Shown here one piece after another: positions 44,651-54,238 of a stretch of 64,000 nt of DNA. A program made the translations under genes and the position numbers. The notes under the pieces are model-generated. The model was given only the letters and a program-made list of their open reading frames with translations, ran no database searches and was not told where the DNA came from. Position 1 is the stretch's first letter, and each line of letters starts with the position of its first letter. The stretch is from Acidobacteriota bacterium (lineage in GTDB: Bacteria > Acidobacteriota > Terriglobia > Acidiferrales > UBA7541): the NCBI GenBank assembly GCA_003223215.1, contig QHYH01000137.1, positions 1-64,000 of the forward strand, written 5' to 3'.

Positions 44651-46126
44651 CTACCGGTCTGCGTCCACCTTCACGAAGCTGTACTTTGCGCTGAATTGAA
44701 TGCGTGGCGCATTTGCCTTTAGGCCGCTTTGCTCCATTGCCCAGCCGTAGAGAAACTCCACGCCGACATTAAGCGACCCATACGGATTCCAAATCAAGTT
44801 GGAGCCCATGTAAGTGGCATGGTTATATGTGGCCGGGGCCGCTGAGGCGAGGAAGGCCGTATTGTTCACTGCGGCGTAGGAGTAGATGGCGCTAGACCGC
44901 AGCGTCTTCAGCCAATAATGCTGATAAGCTGCCTCAACTCCCACCGCGGGAGTAGCTTTCAGGCCCGTGGAGGATTTTGGTTCTGCGTCAATCCCCAGTC
45001 CGGAGGTGTCCTGGAGATACCGAGAGATTCCGTGCCCGAAGGCCAGGGCAAAGATTACTTCGTCCTTGCCGAATGTCTCTAGCCCAGTGGAGACATTCAC
45101 TCCCCATCCAAAAACAGAATCCGTTTTCGGCGTCGGTGTGGTTGGAACAAAAGCAGCGATGGAACGAAATACTGCGGCGACCTGGAAATGTCCCCGTTCG
45201 AATTCCTGACGCAACCGGATCGCGCCATCCGGGCCAGGAGCATTGGGCTGGTTTGAGAATTGCGGAGTCTTAAAGATTACGTCAGAACTGGGCTTCTCCA
45301 CGGAGATGTACAGAGTCGTACTCGGTGTCAGCGCGAGTCCATAGCGCAGCTGCGGATTTCGCACGCTCACCATGCCGTTGGGTCCCTGGAAGTCCAGAGT
45401 GTCAGGGAATCCGTCCGGGTCCATGAAATTTGAAAAGGTTTGGCCAATCAGGACGTTCCTTGCCTGAGCGTAGGCATGACGTAAGCGGGGTGTAGTTGCA
45501 TTAGTTCCAAAGAGATCGCCCTCGACGTAGAAGCGCACATCTCCAATGTTCGTGGTGGGAACTCTAAAGTCAAGACTCAGGCGTGTCGGACGGATCGAAA
45601 CGGTCGTATTGTTCACGCCGACCACCGTCGGGATGGGAATCGAAGATGGGACGAACGCGTCCGTGTTTCCGGCTGGTTTGAGATCGTAGATGAAATCCGT
45701 TTTGAAGTAGCCACCAATCTTCAGGAGCGTCTCCGTACCCGGTAAGCGAAAAAAACCGTGGTATTTGGGATCAAGAGGAACGTTATTAAAACGCGCAGCA
45801 GCAACACTGTCCTCGGAGAAGGTAGTGTAGGTTGCCGTCGCCTCTCCCACTTGCTTGGAAGGGGCAGCTTGCGCCGGGGGCAGCGTTGCTTGGATGGTAC
45901 CTTCCTGCGCGGCCGGCGGGGCTGCCGTGGGGGCGGCAGCCTCCGTCGCCTTGCTTCGCAGTTCGCCGAGCTGCGCCTCGAGCTTGCTCATTTGTTTGCG
46001 CAGTTCGTCGAGTTGTTTTTGCAGTTCTTCCACCTTTTGATTGGAATCCGACTGAGCCATGGCCTGCGCCGGAAAGGCGGTTCCGGCAAGCAAAGCTATC
46101 GATAATACCAGTGTGCGGCCCTTCAT
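44651..46126 (-). CDS. DcaP-type trimeric outer-membrane porin
   Basis: 491 residues. Signal peptide (VLSIALLAGTAFPAQAMA-QS), then an N-terminal coiled coil (VEELQKQLDELRKQMSKLEAQLGEL, about 32-57) that in DcaP proteins holds the trimer, an Ala/Pro linker, and a barrel starting about 130 (LLKIGGYFKTDFIYDLKPAG, RPTRLSLDFRVPT, YVEGDLFGTN, RLRHAYAQARNVLIGQTFS). The FYVEGDLFG and GQTFSNFMD stretches are characteristic. DcaP of Acinetobacter admits negatively charged small molecules, including dicarboxylates. GAGGTG lies five bases before the ATG. First gene of the operon; site 11 is 170 bp upstream. Confidence 0.88.
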   Translation of the reverse strand: MKGRTLVLSIALLAGTAFPAQAMAQSDSNQKVEELQKQLDELRKQMSKLEAQLGELRSKATEAAAPTAAPPAAQEGTIQATLPPAQAAPSKQVGEATATYTTFSEDSVAAARFNNVPLDPKYHGFFRLPGTETLLKIGGYFKTDFIYDLKPAGNTDAFVPSSIPIPTVVGVNNTTVSIRPTRLSLDFRVPTTNIGDVRFYVEGDLFGTNATTPRLRHAYAQARNVLIGQTFSNFMDPDGFPDTLDFQGPNGMVSVRNPQLRYGLALTPSTTLYISVEKPSSDVIFKTPQFSNQPNAPGPDGAIRLRQEFERGHFQVAAVFRSIAAFVPTTPTPKTDSVFGWGVNVSTGLETFGKDEVIFALAFGHGISRYLQDTSGLGIDAEPKSSTGLKATPAVGVEAAYQHYWLKTLRSSAIYSYAAVNNTAFLASAAPATYNHATYMGSNLIWNPYGSLNVGVEFLYGWAMEQSGLKANAPRIQFSAKYSFVKVDADR

Positions 46127-46478
46127 TTAGCACCTCTTCCCCGGAATTCTTGCTATCGAGTTCGCTCGCATTTGGAACGAGTTTCCTCGCTACGTTCCAC
46201 TCTGCTTGGACCGACCGGCGGGCGGAGCAGAATTGCGGCCAACACCTGGACAATTTCCAGTTAAGAAGGTTGGAATACGTCGCCAGAAGGCTCAACTGTC
46301 ACTTCTTACAGGGAAGATAGATTGGAAAGCCAGTCTGCTTTTGGGGTTACGACAACCTCGGCCAAACGGACACAACACGACCTAAGGTGATTCTCCTAGT
46401 CCAGCTTGCAGGCTCGTCCGGATTGTTGAGGGTCAAGCAAGATGCTATGGAAAAGGAAAACGGCCGAGGGCTAAAACC
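46127..46478. other. Divergent promoter region
   Basis: 352 bp between the DcaP operon and the lone receiver gene. Holds site 11 almost exactly midway. The rest shows no gene. Confidence 0.5.
46296..46311. promoter_or_regulatory. 16-bp operator-like inverted repeat, site 11
   Basis: CTGTCACTTCTTACAG, 170 bp before the DcaP start and 168 bp before the receiver start, so it could serve either direction. Confidence 0.55.
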
Positions 46479-46955
46479 ATGCGAACAATGAACAGCGTCC
46501 TCCTCGTAGAAGACTTCGGGCCCTTCCGCGCGTTCGTGTCAACTTTGCTTCGGGAAAAGCCAGACGTCCAAGTCGTAAGTGAAGCCTCAGATGGGTTAGA
46601 GGCAGTTCGTCGCGCAAGAGAATTGCATCCCGATCTGATCCTCATGGACATTGGCCTGCCTGGACTGAACGGAATCGAGGCGGCACGCCGGATTCGAGAG
46701 CTAGCCCCCAGATCCAGAATCGTCTTCCTCACCCAGGAAGGCTCCTCCGAGGTAGTGGAAGAGGCGCTCAGCTCAGGTGCGCTAGGCTACTTCCACAAAC
46801 CACGAGCTGCAAACGATCTATTCCCGGCCGTCGCCGCAGTCCTTGAAGGCAAACAATTTGTCAGTAACGGATTGATTGGCTCAAAAGAACCGATGATCAC
46901 ACTGCGCGCCCGAAATCACCGGCCATGCCTTCAGGAAACGCCGTGTCTCAGGTAG
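46479..46955 (+). CDS. Lone response-regulator receiver
   Basis: 158 residues, receiver domain only. LLVEDF acidic pair at 10-12 (one Asp replaced by Glu, still acidic), phospho-acceptor Asp57 in LILMDIGLPG, Thr85 in FLTQE, and Lys107 in YFHKPRA. The final 40 residues are not helix-turn-helix-like. As with the receiver at 21651, output must be by protein contact. GAGGG stands about nine bases before the ATG. Its last eight bases overlap the end of the large kinase gene on the opposite strand (46948-46955), suggesting a convergent kinase-receiver pair. Confidence 0.88.
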   Translation: MRTMNSVLLVEDFGPFRAFVSTLLREKPDVQVVSEASDGLEAVRRARELHPDLILMDIGLPGLNGIEAARRIRELAPRSRIVFLTQEGSSEVVEEALSSGALGYFHKPRAANDLFPAVAAVLEGKQFVSNGLIGSKEPMITLRARNHRPCLQETPCLR

Positions 46956-49900
46956 TCCCGGGGTGCGCGGCCCTAGCGCCAAGGTTCAGCGGAACAGTGG
47001 CGCGAATTACGGTGCCGCGCCCCGGTTGGGCATCTATGAAAAGTTGTCCATGGACCAGTTTCAGACGTTCCTTCATGCTAGTGAGGCCCAAGCCGCTGCC
47101 CGTAATTGCTTGTTCGGGGTCAAAGCCAACTCCCGAATCGCGCACCGTCAGCTTAACCTCATCCGGTGCACCGTTGAGGCAAACCTCGAAGTGCCGCGAC
47201 GCGCTATGCTTAACGGCGTTCTGGAGCCCTTCCTGCAAGACGCGAAACAGGCAAAGCGCGATCTCCGGAGGCAGCTTCCTCGAGATCTGATCGGTGTGAA
47301 CCTGAATCTCTACTCCGTGCTCCGCGGATAGCTCTTTACAGAAACTCGCGGTTGCTGCCGCGATGCCCAGGTATTCCAGCTTTGAGGAGTGCAGGTGATG
47401 CGACAAGGCTTGCACGTCGCTCCCGAGACCTGAAAGAAGTTCACGTATCTCTTCGAGGCGTTGACTGGTTGCCGCAGCTGCCAGAGAAGAAAAGTCCTTT
47501 TGTAAGCGCTCCAGATTAACCGTGACCAAAGCAATTCGCTGATTGATGTCGTCATGAAGCTCTCGGGCGATCCACGCGCGCTCCTCTTCCTGGGCTTGGA
47601 TCAATCTACGGCTGATGTTCGAAAGAGACTCTTGCGCCAGTTTGCGATCGGTGACGTCGATGCACGAACCGATGTATCCGGAAAAGGAATTATCCGGGTC
47701 AAATCTCGGCACTCCTCGATCAAAAATCCATCGATACTCACCATCATGTCGCCGGAGGCGATACTCCACCTCGAAAGGTTCGCGTCTCTCGAACGCACTT
47801 GCATAGGTTTGCATGCAATGTTGCAAATCCTCGGGGTGCACGCCCCCCGCCCACCCGTCTCCCAGTTCTGAGTGCAGTGGGCGGCCGGTGAAATTCAGCC
47901 AGGACTGATTGAAATAGGTGCAGAGCTTTCTCGGGCCGGACATCCAGATCATGACCGGAGCAGCGTTGGCGACATGGCGAAAGCGCTCTTCGCTTTCGCG
48001 CAAAGCGGCTTCGGCCTGCTGCCGCTCAGTGACATCCACAAGCACGGTAGTCGAATACCGGAGGTTTCCGTCGGCGTCTTTCACTGATCCCGCATTGAGG
48101 AGCACGGTTCGCTTTTGCCCTTCTTTCGTGACTATGATCATCTCCTCGTCGTGCAGTGTTTCTGTTCTCTGCCACTTTTCAAGCAAATCAACCATGTTAG
48201 TGACGGACCCAAGAGCATAAATCGTGGACAAAGATTTCCCTATCAGTTCTTCTCTTAGGTAACCGAGAGCCTTGCAGGCTGCGGGATTGGCGTCCAAGAT
48301 TTCGCCATCCGCCGAAGTCATAAAGCAGTATTCCGGCAAGGTGTCAAAAAACTGCCGGAATCGATGCTCGGAAGCTCGCTCCGCGTCTTCAGCCTGGTTA
48401 AGATCGGTCACATCCGAGAAGACAGAAAGGACACAAGGCTCACCGTTGCAACCGATTATCTCCGAGGACCCCAAGGTTGTTCGGATCTGACCGTCTTTCC
48501 TGCGAACCCGAACCTCGACATTTCGGGCCGCGCCTTCAGCCAGAAGACGCTTCACGAATTCCTTTCTTTGAACAGGATCGACCCAGAGGCTAATGTCCAA
48601 GGGACTTCGGCCAATCACTTCGTCGTGGCGCCACCCGGTCAGGTGCTCGTACGTTTCGTTGACTTCGACATAGCGATGATCCTGCAGCCTCGTAATGGCG
48701 ATGGCTAGGGGGCTTTGATGAAAGACACTCGAAAACTTCCGCTCCGAGTTCTCGAGCGCCTCTTCCGCCCGTTTGCGCTCGGTGATATCAACCGCCATGC
48801 CGACCATACGCTTGGGCTCGCGGTTCCTCGCGTCTTCCAGCGTACCTCTTGAGACAATCCAACGGACCGTGCCGTCAGGCCAAAGAATCCGGAACTCCTG
48901 AGCAAAGGGCTTGTGAGCTTGCCTCGCTTCCGCCACGGCGTCCGAGATTCGCTTCCGATCAGCAGGGTACACATACCTATAGAACTCCTCGATGTCCCCG
49001 GCGAAGGTTTCGGACTTGATCCCAAACATCGTAGGTAAATCGCCAAACCAAGCCACCCGACTGGTCTTGACATCTAGGTCCCAGCCAACCGTTTTGCCAT
49101 GCTCCATGGCCAAACGAAGCTGCTCGTTCGAACGAACCAGCTCCGCCTCGGTCTTTCTTCTCTTGGCTCGTTGCCTGAGAAGCGCGAAAATAATCAGGGC
49201 CTGAGCGAAAACAAGTATGACACTGGCGACAATGTATCGTCTGTAGATTTCCCAGAAGCTGAGCTCTCGATGGAGCACGACGCTACCGGGCGGCAGGTCG
49301 CTAACTTTCATCCCCCAGCGCTTTAGGGCTCGCCAATCAAACATGTAGGCGTGGTTGCTAACCACGACGGGAATATCCTCGGGCTTCTCGCCGTTGAGGA
49401 CCCGCACAGCCATCTCTGCGGCGGCATGACCATCGTCGGCCCAATTCACCAGGTCGCCGCCCACAGTTCCTGCCCTAAGATCCACATCGTCCATGACAAA
49501 AACCGGGGCATTCGCCGCTGCGGCCACTAAGGGCACCGATTGAGCCGAATCAATAAATCGTTCTCCCGCGGCATCTTGTGAGATTGCAGTGTGATAGACA
49601 ATCGTATTGCTTGGCAGATGCCCAAGGCGCTCAAGCAGGACAGGCATCGTCAAGCCCGTAAGATACGTGAAATCAAGCTTCGATTCGTAGTTTTGGAAAG
49701 CCTGTTTTGCTACGCCTTCCCACGTTTCGTCGAACTTGCCCGCGCCACCCACGACCACGACGTGCTTTGTTCCAGGCAACAAGTGCAGCGCAGCATTCAA
49801 AGTCTCCGCCGGGTGTAGCCTGCCCAAAACACCCGTGTAGTGCCTGCCGGAATTTAGCTGGCTCGGAATTTCCCCTAAAACTATGCAGAAAATGATCGGC

Positions 49901-50364
49901 GTATGTCTGATGAAGCTTTCTTGCGACTCGGCGATGAACTTGAGGGATGCCGATCCGGCCGCAATAATCACGTCGGGCTTGCGATCTGAATACTTTTGTA
50001 TAAGCGACTCGCGAAACAGGCGCTGGGAAGCTTCGTCTGGAAAATACGTCAGTTGCAGACTCTCTTGATACAACTCAATCTGGTAAGCCGAATTCCGTAG
50101 ACCGCTCAAGATTGCTTGATCCACTTCCGAGAAACCAGGTGATGAGACGGTCCCAAGATCATTGACAATCAGTACTCTCCGGCTCTGCTTGAGCTGCGCT
50201 CCCAGGCTCGAGACGAACAAGAGGCAGCCGAGCAGCATCAGCAGCATGGGTGCCCATGGCCAACATCCCTCAGGTTGCGTGCTCGATCGCCCGCGGCTCT
50301 GGCCAACCCGCCAGGTCCTTGGCTTTAGCGACTGACCCCTCCGGCAAAAGAAGCGTGCGGTCAT
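46948..50364 (-). CDS. Sensor kinase with periplasmic ABC-type sensor and four PAS domains
   Basis: 1138 residues. After a hydrophobic segment (PMLLMLLGCLLFVSSLGAQ) comes an ABC-transporter substrate-binding-like periplasmic domain (about 60-345, RRVLIVNDLGTVSSPGFSEV, IIAAGSASLKFIAESQ, PVVVSNHAYMFDWRALKRWG). A helix follows (YIVASVILVFAQALIIFALL), then four PAS/PAC domains ending in DITERK-, DVTDLN-, DVTERQ- and DVTDRK-type motifs. HisKA_3 is next with His in ELHDDINQRI, then HATPase_c with EGLQNAVKHS and DSGVGF. It would bind a small ligand outside and signal to a NarL-type regulator. The start at 50364 has no strong ribosome site; a later start near the hydrophobic segment is possible. Site 12 lies 69 bp upstream. 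Confidence 0.9.
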   Translation of the reverse strand: MTARFFCRRGQSLKPRTWRVGQSRGRSSTQPEGCWPWAPMLLMLLGCLLFVSSLGAQLKQSRRVLIVNDLGTVSSPGFSEVDQAILSGLRNSAYQIELYQESLQLTYFPDEASQRLFRESLIQKYSDRKPDVIIAAGSASLKFIAESQESFIRHTPIIFCIVLGEIPSQLNSGRHYTGVLGRLHPAETLNAALHLLPGTKHVVVVGGAGKFDETWEGVAKQAFQNYESKLDFTYLTGLTMPVLLERLGHLPSNTIVYHTAISQDAAGERFIDSAQSVPLVAAAANAPVFVMDDVDLRAGTVGGDLVNWADDGHAAAEMAVRVLNGEKPEDIPVVVSNHAYMFDWRALKRWGMKVSDLPPGSVVLHRELSFWEIYRRYIVASVILVFAQALIIFALLRQRAKRRKTEAELVRSNEQLRLAMEHGKTVGWDLDVKTSRVAWFGDLPTMFGIKSETFAGDIEEFYRYVYPADRKRISDAVAEARQAHKPFAQEFRILWPDGTVRWIVSRGTLEDARNREPKRMVGMAVDITERKRAEEALENSERKFSSVFHQSPLAIAITRLQDHRYVEVNETYEHLTGWRHDEVIGRSPLDISLWVDPVQRKEFVKRLLAEGAARNVEVRVRRKDGQIRTTLGSSEIIGCNGEPCVLSVFSDVTDLNQAEDAERASEHRFRQFFDTLPEYCFMTSADGEILDANPAACKALGYLREELIGKSLSTIYALGSVTNMVDLLEKWQRTETLHDEEMIIVTKEGQKRTVLLNAGSVKDADGNLRYSTTVLVDVTERQQAEAALRESEERFRHVANAAPVMIWMSGPRKLCTYFNQSWLNFTGRPLHSELGDGWAGGVHPEDLQHCMQTYASAFERREPFEVEYRLRRHDGEYRWIFDRGVPRFDPDNSFSGYIGSCIDVTDRKLAQESLSNISRRLIQAQEEERAWIARELHDDINQRIALVTVNLERLQKDFSSLAAAATSQRLEEIRELLSGLGSDVQALSHHLHSSKLEYLGIAAATASFCKELSAEHGVEIQVHTDQISRKLPPEIALCLFRVLQEGLQNAVKHSASRHFEVCLNGAPDEVKLTVRDSGVGFDPEQAITGSGLGLTSMKERLKLVHGQLFIDAQPGRGTVIRATVPLNLGARAAHPGTT

Positions 50365-50432
50365 TCTGGTGGATATCCCGTGTGCCCAGCCCGGGAAGGC
50401 AAAAACTTCATGCCGTCCTAGGCCTGGCAGAA

Positions 50433-50448
50433 CCTGTCAAACTTGACA
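50433..50448. promoter_or_regulatory. 16-bp operator-like inverted repeat, site 12
   Basis: Core CTGTCAAACTTGACAG within the longest perfect repeat in the set, ACCTGTCAA-AC-TTGACAGGT at 50431-50450. 69 bp before the kinase start at 50364, 129 bp before the TonB receptor start. A second TTGACA (50459) follows on the plus strand. Confidence 0.65.
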
Positions 50449-50576
50449 GGTCCCCATTCTTTGACAAGAATCTAAAATCATGCCAATAAACGGAAGGTTA
50501 TCATAACAGCTCAAGTAAAGGGCCGCCGTAGTGCCTCGTTCGATCGTGCCACGGCCTCTCTCAAGACTGGGGCCGG

Positions 50577-53500
50577 GTGCTCGCTGTGCTGAGCGTGTCC
50601 CCACGGCGATCTCCGCGCTGGTGGGTTGTGTTTGTCCTTAGCCTTGCATTGGCGGACGGCGTGTGCGCACAGACAGCCTCCACAGGCGCTGTGATTGGCG
50701 TCATCCTGGATCCTTCCGGGACTGTGGTTCCCGATGTGACCGCGAACCTGGTTGACCGTAAGACCGGTGAAGCGCTATCCGCGACTTCGGACGAGGATGG
50801 ACGATTTGCATTCTTATTGCTGGCGCCAGGCAGATATGAGCTACGTGCGAGCAAGACTGACTTCCGGCCTCTGACCCTAAAGGACCTCCATGTCTACGTA
50901 ACCGAGACGCTCCGGCTCGAGCTTCATCTGGAGCTGGCCACACGCTTCGAAAGCACCCAGGTGTCCTTGGATTCGCTTATGATTCGACTCGATTCATCTG
51001 CCTTAGGAAGAGTGTCGAACCAAGAGGCCGTTAGTAGTTTGCCCTTGGTCACGAGAAATTTCACGCAGATCACCGGGCTATCTCCCGGTGTCAGCGTGGG
51101 TGTCTACAACGCCGGGGAATTGGGACTAGGCGGGATCGCTTTGTCGCAGATTGCCCCATCGAACGACGGGGTCTACGTCCACGGAGCGCGCTCTTACGAC
51201 AACAACTACCAATTGGACGGGATTAGTGTCAGTGACGTGCAGGGAAGTGCGGCGGGCAGCGGTGGTATCCCCATTCCGAACCCCGACAGTATTCAGGAGT
51301 TCAAGGTTCAGACGGCGCTATACGATGCCGGGTTTGGCCGCTACGGAGGTGCCCAGGTCAGCCTGATCACAAAAACGGGCGATAACGATTTTCACGGAAC
51401 GGTTTTTGAGTTTCTGCGTAACGAGCTTCTCAACGCAAATGATTTCTTCTTGAAGCAAACTAGCCAACCTCGTCCGATGCTCAAACAGAACCAGTTCGGA
51501 TTTGCGCTCGGAGGGCCAATCCGTAAGGACAAATGGCTTTTTTTTGGGTCCTATCAGGGAACACGCCAGGTAAACGGTCTCGCTGCGGGTCAGTCCAGGA
51601 CAGCTTGCACCGCAAGCTTGACCGAGCCCCCTCTGACCGATGATCGGTCGGCAAAGGCCCTCGGACGGCTTTTTGCCGGCATGAAAGGGGCCCTGGGAGG
51701 AGCCACCGTCGATCCAGATGGGTCAAACATCAACTCCTCGGCGCTGACTCTGTTGAACCTGAAGCGACCCGACGGCACGTTTTTGATTCCTACTCCCCAA
51801 GCCGTGGATCCCTCAAAACCTTTTTTCAATCGAGGTTTCCTGGTTCTCTCCGATCCCTGCCATTTTGATGAAGACCAATTTTCAAGCAACCTTGACTACA
51901 TCGTTCGCCCAAACAGCAAGCTCGCCGCCCGCTTCTTCTTCGCTGAGGACCAACAGACTGTCACATTTCCCGGCAACGGGTTGAACCCGGCTGGCAATAT
52001 CCCGGGGTTTTCGAGTCCCAGCGATTCTGGCTTTCGAGTTTTCTCGCTCGCCCACACATACACGTTCCACAACGCTTGGCTTAATGAGGTACGCATCGGA
52101 TACGTGCGCACGAGGACAGCAACTCAGGCGAACACCGCCTTCAGCTGGTCTGATATTGGCGTGGCGGAAGGCGAGATGAGCGGAAATAACCAATTGCCGA
52201 GCCTGGAGATCGTCGGTTCCGTTAGTATCGCTTCTGGATTTCCGCGATCCATCACGCAGAACAGTTTTGTTTTTGGCGACGATCTTAGCTTTGTTCGGGG
52301 AGGTCACACGCTTCGTTTCGGGGGTAGCATTACCAGATTGCAAGACAATGTCGATCTGGTCGGCTTGGGATCGCTTGTGCGGTTTCTCAGCTGGCCCGAT
52401 TTTCTTTTGGGACTCAGCGCAGCCAGGAACGGCTCAGGCTTCAGCAATGTATTCGCTTCCTTCGATGACTTCGGCCTAACCACTCGGGAATACAGGGGCT
52501 GGGAGGGTACGGCGTTTGCACAAGACAACTATCGGGTCTCTAAATCCGTCACCTTAAACATCGGCCTTCGTTACGAACGTCTGGGCCAGTTTGCCGACAA
52601 GCTCGGCAGAAATGCCAGTTTCGACATCGCCAAGGCTGATCCCAACCCTCCTCCAGCCGGCAGTGTTGCGGGGTATGTCGTTGCGTCGAACTTTTCGGGC
52701 GTCCTTCCCTCGGGCGTAACTGGCGTCAACAACAGGTTTGGCAATTATGCCAACGGACAAAACACGCTTGCTCCGCGAGTTGGTTTTGCCTGGCAGATCT
52801 GGCCCAGTTCGGGTCGGTTGGTTCTTAGCGGCGGATACGGCACGTATTATTCTCGACCGACAGCACAAGCGTCTTACCAGAATGTCTTTGGCGCTCCGTT
52901 TTCCGAATTTCGTCTGATCGCCGGCGCGGCCAACGCCGACGCGACCTTTCAGGTTCCCTTCCAGCAACCTTTTCCAACTCCGGAGTCTTTCCCCTCGTTC
53001 CCTTCGTATTCTCCCACGACAAGCACGACGGTCTACAGTGTCGCTCCCGGCTTTCGGCCCTCGATGATTCAGCAATACTCATTCAATCTTCAAACCGAGT
53101 TACATCCCGGTTGGTTGTTGGAGGTCGGATACGTGGGAACTCGCGGCACCCATCTGCTTCGTCAGCGTTCCATGAATCAGGCGTTGCCGGCGTTAATGAC
53201 GGATCCGATAAGGGGAGTAACAGCGGATACTGTCGCCAACATTCACCAGCGCGTCCCCATTCTCGGTATCCCCCCAGATTCCCTTCTATTGATGGAAGCT
53301 GAGGGCAGCTCCTGGTACAACGGACTGGAGGCCAGCCTGACAAAGCGCTTAAGCCGCGGCTTACAGTTCTCAGCCGCGTATACTCTCTCCAAGACTTTGG
53401 ACACCGATGGCGCGGATATCAATTCCACATCAACAGGAAATGCACTCACACTCGGTGATCAAAACTCTCCGGGCCAACGCTGGGGACGAGCAAGCTTTGA

Positions 53501-54068
53501 TCGCACCCACCGCTTCGTGTTCAGTGTACTCTGGAGACTCCCCAGTCCATCGAGCGGCTACAAACGTGCAGTTCTCGGTGCTTGGAACCTGGCCGCGGTA
53601 GCCACGGTTCAGTCTGGCAATGCACTCACCATCGCGTACACCAATCCAAACAACCTCTTTGGAATCAGCGAGGATCGCGCACAACTAACCGGCACGTGCA
53701 CCAAGAGCCAATTGGTCTCCTCAGGACCGATGGGCGCGAAGCTGAACAGCTATTTTAACAAGTCTTGCTTTACGACTCCGCCCATAATTGGCGCCGACGG
53801 CATCGGGACGGGCTTTGGCAATAGTGGGACCGGCATCGTGGACGGGCCAGGCCAGGCAAACTTCGATTTCGCCGTTACAAAAGCAATATTTGTGCCATGG
53901 CCCCGAGAAAAAAGCAGCGTTGAATTCCGTGCCGAGTTCTTCAACGCTTTCAACCACCCGCAGTTTGCGAATCCCGACACGAACTTCTCATCGGCGACCT
54001 TCGGCTTGATCAGCAGCACTTCTGTAAATCCTCGCGTCGGTCAGTTGGCTCTGCGCTTGAATTTCTAG
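50577..54068 (+). CDS. Oar-like TonB-dependent outer-membrane receptor
   Basis: 1163 residues, GTG start in the ORF as drawn; GTG 50586 or 50595 are alternatives because no clear ribosome site is visible. Signal peptide (WWVVFVLSLALADGVCA-Q). Carboxypeptidase-regulatory-like domain (about 40-120, GAVIGVILDPSGTVVPDVTA), plug (LPLVTRNFTQITGLSPGVSV, VYVHGARSYDNNYQLDGISV), then a 22-strand-type barrel with YGGAQVSLITKTGDNDFHGT and EFFNAFNHPQFANPDTNFSS at the end, closing in LRLNF (terminal Phe). This is the standard acidobacterial 'Oar-like' receptor. Substrate unknown; genes for sugar or peptide use are not adjacent. Shares site 12 with the kinase. Confidence 0.92.
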   Translation: MLAVLSVSPRRSPRWWVVFVLSLALADGVCAQTASTGAVIGVILDPSGTVVPDVTANLVDRKTGEALSATSDEDGRFAFLLLAPGRYELRASKTDFRPLTLKDLHVYVTETLRLELHLELATRFESTQVSLDSLMIRLDSSALGRVSNQEAVSSLPLVTRNFTQITGLSPGVSVGVYNAGELGLGGIALSQIAPSNDGVYVHGARSYDNNYQLDGISVSDVQGSAAGSGGIPIPNPDSIQEFKVQTALYDAGFGRYGGAQVSLITKTGDNDFHGTVFEFLRNELLNANDFFLKQTSQPRPMLKQNQFGFALGGPIRKDKWLFFGSYQGTRQVNGLAAGQSRTACTASLTEPPLTDDRSAKALGRLFAGMKGALGGATVDPDGSNINSSALTLLNLKRPDGTFLIPTPQAVDPSKPFFNRGFLVLSDPCHFDEDQFSSNLDYIVRPNSKLAARFFFAEDQQTVTFPGNGLNPAGNIPGFSSPSDSGFRVFSLAHTYTFHNAWLNEVRIGYVRTRTATQANTAFSWSDIGVAEGEMSGNNQLPSLEIVGSVSIASGFPRSITQNSFVFGDDLSFVRGGHTLRFGGSITRLQDNVDLVGLGSLVRFLSWPDFLLGLSAARNGSGFSNVFASFDDFGLTTREYRGWEGTAFAQDNYRVSKSVTLNIGLRYERLGQFADKLGRNASFDIAKADPNPPPAGSVAGYVVASNFSGVLPSGVTGVNNRFGNYANGQNTLAPRVGFAWQIWPSSGRLVLSGGYGTYYSRPTAQASYQNVFGAPFSEFRLIAGAANADATFQVPFQQPFPTPESFPSFPSYSPTTSTTVYSVAPGFRPSMIQQYSFNLQTELHPGWLLEVGYVGTRGTHLLRQRSMNQALPALMTDPIRGVTADTVANIHQRVPILGIPPDSLLLMEAEGSSWYNGLEASLTKRLSRGLQFSAAYTLSKTLDTDGADINSTSTGNALTLGDQNSPGQRWGRASFDRTHRFVFSVLWRLPSPSSGYKRAVLGAWNLAAVATVQSGNALTIAYTNPNNLFGISEDRAQLTGTCTKSQLVSSGPMGAKLNSYFNKSCFTTPPIIGADGIGTGFGNSGTGIVDGPGQANFDFAVTKAIFVPWPREKSSVEFRAEFFNAFNHPQFANPDTNFSSATFGLISSTSVNPRVGQLALRLNF

Positions 54069-54180
54069 AACGCAGTGCCCTTGTATCGTCAGTTTCGGAG
54101 CAGAGTTGCCGGTGCGCGACTCTTCTAACCGCAGCAGAAATGGCTCATGCCAGGCGAGCATAAACAGGCCACTAGCACCT

Positions 54181-54198
54181 CACCGGGCAGCCCCGGTG
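54181..54198. terminator. Possible bidirectional terminator hairpin
   Basis: CACCGGG-CAGC-CCCGGTG, a 7-bp perfect GC-rich stem, between two convergent genes (receptor end 54068, DUF4136 gene end 54239). No U-tract on either side, so confidence is low. Confidence 0.3.
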
Positions 54199-54238
54199 CT
54201 CTCGTGCAATCAGGAGCACGACCAGCTTGAAGTGCATA

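Noticed and set aside
44412..44699. Plus-strand frame across the SulP start
   Set aside because: Antisense to two well-supported genes; no ribosome site.
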